A DNA stretch of 64,000 nt from Nonomuraea basaltis (lineage in GTDB: Bacteria > Actinomycetota > Actinomycetes > Streptosporangiales > Streptosporangiaceae). Of this stretch, positions 57,899 to 64,000 are shown piece after piece. The DNA is taken from NCBI RefSeq assembly GCF_005893125.1, contig NZ_VCJS01000037.1:17105-81104 (forward strand), written 5' to 3'. Every line of letters starts with the position of its first letter. The first letter of the stretch is position 1. The notes beneath the pieces were generated by a model. The model saw only the letters and a list, made by a program, of their open reading frames with translations, had not been told where the DNA came from and did no database searches. The position numbers and the translations under genes were made by a program.

Positions 57899-60130
57899 AT
57901 GTCCGAGAACCATGATGCAATCGTCACTGACGCGAAGACGGAGAGCGGAGGTGGCTGCCCCGTCGCGCACGAGCGCGCACCTCACCCGACTCAGGGTGGC
58001 GGAAACCGCCAGTGGTGGCCGGAGCGGCTCAACCTGAAGATCCTCGCCAAGAACCCCGCCGTGGCCAACCCCCTCGGCGAGGAGTTCAACTACGCCGAGG
58101 CGTTCAAGAGCCTCGACCTCGCGGCCGTGAAGCGGGACATCGCGGAGGTGCTGACGACCTCGCAGGACTGGTGGCCGGCCGACTTCGGCCACTACGGCCC
58201 GTTCATGATCCGGATGGCCTGGCACAGCGCGGGCACCTACCGGATCAGCGACGGCCGCGGCGGCGCCGGGGCCGGCCAGCAGCGCTTCGCGCCTCTCAAC
58301 AGCTGGCCGGACAACGGGAACCTCGACAAGGCCCGCCGCCTGCTGTGGCCGGTCAAGAAGAAGTACGGCCAGAAGATCTCGTGGGCCGACCTCATGATCC
58401 TCACCGGCAACGTCGCCCTGGAGTCGATGGGCTTCAAGACCTTCGGCTTCGCCGGCGGTCGTGCGGACGTCTGGGAGCCTGACGAGGACGTCTACTGGGG
58501 TCCCGAGACCACCTGGCTCGGCGACGAGCGCTACACCGGCGACCGGGAGCTCGAGAACCCCCTCGGCGCGGTCCAGATGGGCCTCATCTACGTCAACCCG
58601 GAGGGTCCGAACGGCAACCCGGACCCGCTCGCCGCGGCCCGCGACATCCGTGAGACGTTCCGCCGGATGGCGATGAACGACGAGGAGACCGCCGCCCTGA
58701 TCGTGGGCGGTCACACCTTCGGCAAGACCCACGGCGCAGGCCCCTCCGAGCACGTCGGCCCCGACCCCGAGGCCGCCCCGATCGAGGCGCAGGGCCTTGG
58801 CTGGCAGAGCACCTTCGGCACCGGCAAGGGCGCCGACGCGATCACCAGCGGTCTCGAGGGCATCTGGACGAACACGCCGATCACGTGGGACAACAGCTTC
58901 CTCGAGATCCTTTACGGCTACGAGTGGGAGCTGTTCAAGAGCCCCGCCGGTGCGCACCAGTGGAGGCCGAAGGACGGCGCCGGGGCGGGCACCGTCCCCG
59001 ACGCCCACGACCCGTCGAAGAGCCAGGCCCCGACGATGCTGACGACCGACCTCGCGCTCCGCATCGACCCGGTCTACGAGCAGATCACGCGACGCTGGCT
59101 CGAGAACCCCGACGAGCTCGCGGATGCCTTCGCCCGGGCGTGGTACAAACTCACCCACCGCGACATGGGCCCGATCGTGCGCTACCTCGGTCCGGAGGTG
59201 CCGGCCGAGGCGCTGCTGTGGCAGGACCCCCTCCCCGCGGTGACGCACGAGCTCATCGACGCTGAGGACATCGCCTCCCTCAAGGGGCAGATCCTCGCCT
59301 CGGGCCTGTCGGTGTCCCAGCTCGTCTCCACCGCGTGGGCGTCGGCCTCGTCCTTCCGCGGCAGCGACAAGCGCGGCGGCGCCAACGGTGCGCGCATCCG
59401 CCTCGAGCCGCAGAGCGGGTGGGAGGTCAACGACCCCGACCAGCTGGCGATGGTGCTGGGCACCCTGGAGGGCATCCAGAAGTCCTTCAACGGCGCCCAG
59501 ACCAGCGGCAAGCAGGTCTCGCTCGCCGACGTGATCGTGCTCGCCGGCTGCGCGGCCGTCGAGCAGGCCGCCAAGAACGCCGGCTTCGACGTCCAGGTCC
59601 CCTTCACGCCGGGCCGCGTGGACGCGTCGCAGGAGCAGACCGACGTGGAGTCGTTCGCCGCGCTCGAGCCGACCGCTGACGGGTTCCGCAACTACCTCGG
59701 GAAGGGCAACCGGCTGCCGGCCGAATACCTGCTGCTCGACCGGGCGAACCTGCTGACCCTGAGCGCCCCCGAGATGACGGCCATCGTCGGTGGCCTCCGC
59801 GTCCTGGGTGCGAACTACCAGCAGTCGCCGCTCGGCGTCTTCACCACGGTCCCCGGGTCTCTGACCAACGACTTCTTCGTCAATCTGCTCGACCTGGGCA
59901 CGACGTGGAAGGCGACGTCCGAGGACGCGAACACGTTCGAGGGTCGCGACGCGGCCACGGGCGAGGTCAAGTGGACCGGCAGCCGTGCCGACCTCGTCTT
60001 CGGCTCGAACTCCGAGCTGCGCGCGCTCGCGGAGGTCTACGCGAGCGATGACGCGAAGGAGAAGTTCGTGAACGACTTCGTCGCGGCGTGGGACAAGGTG
60101 ATGAACCTCGACCGGTTCGACCTCGTCTGA
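57899..60130 (+). CDS. katG: Catalase-peroxidase KatG
   Basis: 743 aa, ATG at 57899 after GGAAGGA. N-terminal haem domain: R105, W108 and H109 in MIRMAWHSAGTYR; the Tyr of GLIYVNPEG and the Met of RRMAMNDEE complete the Trp-Tyr-Met adduct needed for catalase activity; proximal His in VGGHTFGKTHG. The C-terminal half is the usual inactive duplicate. All key residues are present. Degrades H2O2 in the cytoplasm. Likely co-transcribed with furA. Confidence 0.97.
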   Translation: MSENHDAIVTDAKTESGGGCPVAHERAPHPTQGGGNRQWWPERLNLKILAKNPAVANPLGEEFNYAEAFKSLDLAAVKRDIAEVLTTSQDWWPADFGHYGPFMIRMAWHSAGTYRISDGRGGAGAGQQRFAPLNSWPDNGNLDKARRLLWPVKKKYGQKISWADLMILTGNVALESMGFKTFGFAGGRADVWEPDEDVYWGPETTWLGDERYTGDRELENPLGAVQMGLIYVNPEGPNGNPDPLAAARDIRETFRRMAMNDEETAALIVGGHTFGKTHGAGPSEHVGPDPEAAPIEAQGLGWQSTFGTGKGADAITSGLEGIWTNTPITWDNSFLEILYGYEWELFKSPAGAHQWRPKDGAGAGTVPDAHDPSKSQAPTMLTTDLALRIDPVYEQITRRWLENPDELADAFARAWYKLTHRDMGPIVRYLGPEVPAEALLWQDPLPAVTHELIDAEDIASLKGQILASGLSVSQLVSTAWASASSFRGSDKRGGANGARIRLEPQSGWEVNDPDQLAMVLGTLEGIQKSFNGAQTSGKQVSLADVIVLAGCAAVEQAAKNAGFDVQVPFTPGRVDASQEQTDVESFAALEPTADGFRNYLGKGNRLPAEYLLLDRANLLTLSAPEMTAIVGGLRVLGANYQQSPLGVFTTVPGSLTNDFFVNLLDLGTTWKATSEDANTFEGRDAATGEVKWTGSRADLVFGSNSELRALAEVYASDDAKEKFVNDFVAAWDKVMNLDRFDLV

Positions 60131-60134
60131 TCAT

Positions 60135-60172
60135 GACGTCCAGGCCGGCCCACGCCGGCCGGCCTGGACGTC
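60135..60172 (+). terminator. Terminator of katG
   Basis: GACGTCCAGGCCGGC, 8-base loop, GCCGGCCTGGACGTC: a 15-bp perfect stem starting 4 bp after the stop. Confidence 0.85.
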
Positions 60173-60282
60173 CCCAGCCCGAAGGACCTCACTCCGCTGT
60201 CCAGGGGTGGACAAGCACGGGTGCGGCGCCGATGCTGGTGGGGCCAGTACCGTCGTGATCAATGGCCCGACTGGGAGAGCGT

Positions 60283-60474
60283 ATGAAGACCCGCATCTCG
60301 ATCCGCCGTGCCGCCGCCTCTGCCGCCGGTCTGGCCGCCGCGCTGGCGTTGGGCACCGCTCCGGCGCATGCGGACGGCGGCCCGCCCCCGTCGACGGACG
60401 CGAACGTGATCCGCTCGCCGCAGGTAGTCATGGTGCTGGCCGACGGCGAGTCCGGCAGCAAGCGCCCGGTCTGA
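60283..60474 (+). CDS. Small secreted peptide
   Basis: 63 aa from ATG at 60283, with GGGAG five bases upstream. Basic start MKTRISIRR, hydrophobic core, cleavage at AHA-D (about residue 30), leaving a 33-residue mature peptide (DGGPPPSTDANVIRSPQVVM and more). No Cys, no known family. Codon use is coding-like. Confidence 0.55.
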   Translation: MKTRISIRRAAASAAGLAAALALGTAPAHADGGPPPSTDANVIRSPQVVMVLADGESGSKRPV

Positions 60475-60545
60475 GGTCCCGCCGACGCGCTGGTCGGCGA
60501 CGGGCCAGTGCGGGTGCCCGGCGTCCGCGTGCGCCTGGGCGGGAG

Positions 60546-60778
60546 TCAGACAGGGCAGTTCGACATCTTCTTGGTGATGACGACCTTGTCCGGGTTGGAG
60601 TTGCCGATCTTCTTCTTCCCGCTGGTCTTCGCGTTGACCGAGAAACACTTCCAGAAGAAGTTGTGGTTCGGCTTCACGAACTTCAGCTCGATCCACCGCT
60701 TCCGGCGGACGGGACGGTCAGCATCGCGAAGGCGGCGCCGACTCCGGCCACCGCGGGGACGAGCTTCGAGTACCCCAT
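60546..60778 (-). pseudogene. Frameshifted small secreted protein
   Basis: ATG at 60778 has a good site (GAAGAGGATC) and begins a clear signal peptide (MGYSKLVPAVAGVGAAFAML). That frame stops soon, but from about 60715 the next frame has perfect coding bias and reads RWIELKFVKPNHNFFWKCFS to KKMSNCPV with two Cys. The 233-bp span is one base short of a whole number of codons. A one-base deletion near 60700-60715, or a sequencing error, explains it. Confidence 0.6.
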
Positions 60779-61038
60779 GATCCTCTTCCTGACTCGGTGA
60801 ACGCCCCGGATCGGCTTCGCCTGCCGCCCCCGACGGGCAGCGACATCGGTACCGGGGCTCGCCCACCACGCTGACCGGCGGCACCGGCGGGCGGCAAGGA
60901 TCAATTGTCCAGCGTGCGTCCAGCATTACCTCGGACGGCCGCTGGACACTTGAACGGCCGAGGTCAGGGGAGTCCGGCCGTGGCCGGAACCGCTTCATGT
61001 CTGGTCAGCTAACTCACTAGTACGTACATTAGAGAATC
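60779..61038. other. Intergenic region before the quinate module
   Basis: 260 bp with no coding signal. The last 50 bp carry an AT-rich promoter-like stretch with the palindrome GTACGTAC at 61020-61027 inside CTAGTACGTACATTAG, a plausible TetR-type operator for the qsu genes. Confidence 0.45.
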
Positions 61039-61203
61039 ATGTCCCGCGTTCTGGTCCTCAACGGGCCCAACCTCAACCTGCTCGGCCGCCGGCACAGATC
61101 GTACGTGTCCGAGGTCGCCGACGTCGTGATCTGTGGTGCGGGAGCACACGGATGCGCGCCGGAGCTCATGCACCTGTCGCACCTGCTGGAGAGGAAGAAC
61201 TGA
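61039..61203 (+). pseudogene. aroQ: Type II 3-dehydroquinate dehydratase with internal deletion
   Basis: 54 aa. The start is unmistakable AroQ (VLVLNGPNLNLLGRR) but residue 18 is followed at once by RSYVSEVADVVICGAGAHG, the C-terminal part of the same enzyme. About 90 residues with the catalytic Tyr and His are gone, in frame. The stop overlaps the next start (TGATG). The remnant cannot be an active dehydratase. It marks where the pathway enzyme once sat in this operon. Confidence 0.75.
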
Positions 61204-62048
61204 TGGCCTCGTTCCTGACCGGGTTGATCGGCTCGGGCATCGGCCCCTCGCTCAGCCCTCCGCTGCACGAGCGGGAGGCGGCTCATCACCGGCTGCACTA
61301 CGTCTACCGGCTGCTCGACACCGACCGGCTCGGACTGGACGTGGGGGAGCTGGTGCGTACGGCCCGCCGGTTCGGGTACGACGGGCTCAACATCACCCAT
61401 CCATGTAAGCAAAGCGTCATCCCGCACCTGGACGAGCTGTCGCCGGACGCTCGCATGCTGGGCGCGGTCAACACGGTGGTCTTCGACGGCGAGCGGGCCA
61501 TCGGGCACAACACCGACTGGACGGGCTTCGCCGAGTCGTTCGCCCGCGGCCTGCCGGACGCACCCACCCGGCGGATCGTGCAGCTCGGGGCCGGGGGAGC
61601 GGGCGCGGCGGTCGCCCACGCGCTGCTCACCCTGGGCGCCGACCGGATCACCGTCGTCGACGCGGACCCGGCGCGCGCGAGCGCCTTGGCCGCCGAGCTG
61701 ACCGGCCGCTTCGGCCCCGAGCGCGCGCGCCACGCGACCCCTGCCGAGCTACCCGAGTTGCTGGCCGAGGCCGACGGCCTGGCGCACGCGACCCCCACCG
61801 GGATGGCCCATCATCCAGGACTGCCGCTACCCGCCGGCCTGCTGCATCCGGGGCTGTGGGTGGCCGACATCGTCTACCGGCCGCTGGAGACAGAGCTGCT
61901 CAAGCAGGCGCGGGCGCTGGGCTGCCGGACGCTGGACGGCGGGGGCATGGTCGTCTTCCAGGCCGCGCACGCCTTCCGGCTGTTCACCGACCGCGAGCCC
62001 GACGCCGAGCGGATGCTCGCCCACTTGACCGACCTGATCGCCGTCTGA
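61203..62048 (+). CDS. qsuD: Quinate/shikimate dehydrogenase, QsuD type
   Basis: 281 aa from ATG at 61203, the start that overlaps the aroQ remnant. Substrate site IGPSLSPPLHE (Ser-x-Ser), catalytic K69 in GLNITHPCKQSV, NTDWTGF, and NAD site LGAGGAGAAVAHALL. NITHPxKQ, where biosynthetic AroE has TxPHK, is typical of the NAD-dependent catabolic quinate/shikimate dehydrogenases of Corynebacterium. It oxidises quinate and shikimate. Confidence 0.82.
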   Translation: MASFLTGLIGSGIGPSLSPPLHEREAAHHRLHYVYRLLDTDRLGLDVGELVRTARRFGYDGLNITHPCKQSVIPHLDELSPDARMLGAVNTVVFDGERAIGHNTDWTGFAESFARGLPDAPTRRIVQLGAGGAGAAVAHALLTLGADRITVVDADPARASALAAELTGRFGPERARHATPAELPELLAEADGLAHATPTGMAHHPGLPLPAGLLHPGLWVADIVYRPLETELLKQARALGCRTLDGGGMVVFQAAHAFRLFTDREPDAERMLAHLTDLIAV

Positions 62049-62058
62049 AGGAGGAATC

Positions 62059-63774
62059 GTGCGTAAGTCCATAGCCACCGTGTCCGTCAGCGGGACACTG
62101 ACGGAGAAGCTGGAAGCCATCGCGGCCGCCGGGTTCGACGGCGTGGAGATCTTCGAGAACGATCTGCTGGCCTGTCCGCTGCCGCCGGAGCGGATCCGGG
62201 CGCTCGCCGCCGACCTGGGGCTGTCGATCGACATGTACCAGCCGTTCCGCGACTTCGAGGCGATGCCCACCCTGGACCTGCGCCGGGCGGAGCGCAAGTT
62301 CCGGCTGATGGAGCGGCTCGGTGCCGACCTGCTGCTGGTCTGCTCCAACGTCTCGCCGCAGGCGATCGATGACGACGAGCTCGCCGCCGAGCAACTCCGG
62401 CTGCTGGCCGAGCGGGCCGCCGACCACGGGATCCGCATCGCGTACGAGGCCCTGGCCTGGGGCCGGCACGTCAACGAGTATCTGCACGCCTGGCGGATCG
62501 TGCGCATGGCCGATCACCCCGATCTGGGCACGTGCCTGGACAGTTTCCACATCCTGTCGCGCGGCTCCGACCCGATCGGCATCGAGGCCATCCCGGGCGA
62601 GAAGATCTTCTTCCTGCAGCTCGCCGACGCGCCGCTGCTGGCCATGGACGTGCTGCAGTGGAGCCGCCACTACCGGTGCTTCCCCGGCCAGGGCAACTTC
62701 GACCTGGCCGGTCTGGTCGCCAGCGTGCTCGAGACCGGGTACGCGGGCCCGCTGTCGCTGGAGGTGTTCAACGACCATTTCCGCCAGGCCGACACCGGGC
62801 GTACGGCGCGCGACGGCATGCGCTCGCTCATCGCCCTAGAGGCTGACCTGCACGGCGTCGCGCACCCGGTCGTGCCAGCCGGGTTCGCCTTCGCCGAGTT
62901 GGCCGACACCGGCTCGCTCGGCGGGCTGCTGGGCGCGCTCGGCTTCGCGCGTACCGGAAGGCATGCCACGAAGCCGGTCGAGCTGTGGGCGCAGGGCGGG
63001 GCGCGGCTGCTGCTCAACGCCACCGGCGCCGATCCTGCGCTGATCGCCATCGGCCTGGACAGCCCCGATCCCGCGGGCGCGGCCAAGCACGCCGAGTCGC
63101 TGCTGTCGCCGGTGCTGCCGCGCGAGCGCGCGCCCAAGGAGGCGCGGCTGGAGGCGGTCGCCGCGCCGGACGGCACCGAGATCTTCTTCTGCGACGACGC
63201 CTGGCTCGGCGACTTCAGCCCGTCGGAGCCGGTAGCGGGCACGATCACCGGCATCGACCACGTGGCGCTCACCCAGCCGTGGCATCACTTCGACGAGGCG
63301 GCGCTGTTCTACCGCAGCGTGCTGGGGCTGCGGCCGCAGGAGAGCCTGGAGCTGCCGGACCCCTACGGCCTGCTGCGCAGCAAGGCCATGTCCACCCAGG
63401 ACGGCCGGGTGCGCATGGTGCTCAACCTCGCCCAGGTCGGCGCGGCCGACATCCCCTGGCAGCACGTGGCGCTGGCCTGCGACGACGTCATCGGCATGGC
63501 CCGCAGGCTGCGCGCCGAGCGTCCTGAGTCGCTGCTGCCCATCCCGGACAACTACTACGACGACCTGGAGGCCCGCCACGAGGTCGATCCCGAGCTGCGC
63601 CATCTCGGCGTGCTCTACGACCGCGACGAGCACGGCGAGTTCCTCCACCTGTACACCGTCACCGTGGGCCGCGTCTTCTTCGAGATCGTCCAGCGGACGG
63701 GCGGCTATCAGGGCTACGGTGCCGTCAACGCCCCCATCCGGCTCGCCGCGCAGCACGCGGGAGGTCATCACTAG
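62059..63774 (+). CDS. qsuB: 3-Dehydroshikimate dehydratase with HPPD-like C-domain, QsuB type
   Basis: 571 aa from GTG at 62059 (AAGGAGGAATC). Residues 1-270: xylose-isomerase-like barrel of the dehydratase (AAGFDGVEIFENDLL, LLVCSNVSPQAID, IAYEALAWGRHVNEY, CLDSFHILSRG, GPLSLEVFND). Residues about 390-565: vicinal-oxygen-chelate domain like hydroxyphenylpyruvate dioxygenase (GIDHVALTQPWHHFDEAALF, FFEIVQRTGGYQGYG). The fused form is the usual actinobacterial QsuB; the second domain has a structural or unknown role. Makes protocatechuate. Confidence 0.87.
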   Translation: MRKSIATVSVSGTLTEKLEAIAAAGFDGVEIFENDLLACPLPPERIRALAADLGLSIDMYQPFRDFEAMPTLDLRRAERKFRLMERLGADLLLVCSNVSPQAIDDDELAAEQLRLLAERAADHGIRIAYEALAWGRHVNEYLHAWRIVRMADHPDLGTCLDSFHILSRGSDPIGIEAIPGEKIFFLQLADAPLLAMDVLQWSRHYRCFPGQGNFDLAGLVASVLETGYAGPLSLEVFNDHFRQADTGRTARDGMRSLIALEADLHGVAHPVVPAGFAFAELADTGSLGGLLGALGFARTGRHATKPVELWAQGGARLLLNATGADPALIAIGLDSPDPAGAAKHAESLLSPVLPRERAPKEARLEAVAAPDGTEIFFCDDAWLGDFSPSEPVAGTITGIDHVALTQPWHHFDEAALFYRSVLGLRPQESLELPDPYGLLRSKAMSTQDGRVRMVLNLAQVGAADIPWQHVALACDDVIGMARRLRAERPESLLPIPDNYYDDLEARHEVDPELRHLGVLYDRDEHGEFLHLYTVTVGRVFFEIVQRTGGYQGYGAVNAPIRLAAQHAGGHH

Positions 63775-63783
63775 GATGAGCGA

Positions 63784-64000
63784 ATGACCTCTCAGCCCGC
63801 CGCCGCCGAACGCCGGCGGGACGCCGAGCGCACCAAGGCGGAAATTCTGGAGGTCGCCCAGCAGGAGTTCGCCCGCCACGGCTACGCGGGGGCTCGGGTG
63901 GATGAGATCGCCGCCCGCATGCGCACCACCAAGCGCATGATCTATTACTACTACGGCAGCAAGGAGCGGCTCTACATCGCGGTCCTGGAGAAGGCCTACG
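63784..64000 (+). CDS. TetR-family regulator, N-terminal part only
   Basis: ATG at 63784, 9 bp after qsuB; cut by the window edge after 72 residues. HTH: AEILEVAQQEFARHGYAGAR, VDEIAARMRTTKRMIYYYYG, SKERLYIAVLEKAY. Same strand and close spacing suggest it regulates the quinate genes. Confidence 0.8.
   Translation, partial: MTSQPAAAERRRDAERTKAEILEVAQQEFARHGYAGARVDEIAARMRTTKRMIYYYYGSKERLYIAVLEKAY

Noticed and set aside
1..64000. CRISPR array, rRNA, complete insertion sequence or prophage
   Set aside because: No regularly spaced repeats, no rRNA-like stretch, and no transposase, integrase or phage structural gene could be recognised.

Overview
The window comes from a high-GC actinobacterium. 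GC-saturated third codon positions, frequent GTG/TTG starts, ATGA-type stop/start overlaps, Tat and lipoprotein signals, a DUF397 protein, a stand-alone Clp N-domain protein and many TetR/MarR/IclR/PaaX regulators all fit. The protein set is most like soil Streptosporangiaceae (Nonomuraea and relatives). That placement is inference from protein style; no rRNA or tRNA gene is visible.

Layout. 1-3.5 kb: start of a kinase-like membrane protein, a BtrH/DUF4872-type protein and a DUF6153-DUF305 pair. 3.6-7.4 kb: a three-gene molybdenum hydroxylase of the PaoABC (YagTSR) type. 7.4-9.5 kb: a small segment with atypical codon use holding a DUF397 protein, a one-TM protein and a FolP2-like dihydropteroate synthase paralogue, flanked by near-identical ~42-bp repeats. 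9.7-16.2 kb: alginate lyase with an FG-GAP remnant, a short STAS protein, CHRD, TetR, CBS, SPW, acyltransferase-3, BON and a lipoprotein.

16.2-28.9 kb is the clearest functional unit. It has a PaaX-type regulator and a gene set matching the cou/phd route for p-hydroxycinnamates (SDR, amidohydrolase, MaoC hydratase, MHS transporter, acyl-CoA synthetase, MarR). These are followed by aldehyde and alcohol dehydrogenases, a VanA-type oxygenase, a 77-aa unknown, a VanB-type reductase and an IclR regulator. Inferred flow: hydroxycinnamates such as ferulate are CoA-activated and shortened to aromatic acids such as vanillate, then O-demethylated towards protocatechuate. At the right end (61-64 kb) a quinate/shikimate module (dehydrogenase plus 3-dehydroshikimate dehydratase) also leads to protocatechuate, but its 3-dehydroquinate dehydratase (AroQ) has lost its middle.

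Other units: GH6 cellulase (29-30.5 kb); MerR, a spermidine-synthase-like protein and two serine hydrolases; an amide block (36-41.4 kb) with acetamidase/formamidase, FmdB, a MetX-like hydrolase, DUF1097 and a cytosolic AmiC-like receptor divergent from a MarR; a PhoX-type protein; an HTH/Clp-N pair; a P450; a MocR regulator divergent from a hydrolase-SDR pair; and peroxide defence (bcp-type peroxiredoxin, Fur, KatG).

The window carries many gene remnants: AroQ, an aminoglycoside-phosphotransferase-like tail, a Mug-like DNA glycosylase fragment, an FG-GAP tail, a frameshifted secreted peptide and short GC3-rich C-terminal scraps. Several strong dyads and hairpins are listed as candidate operators and terminators.
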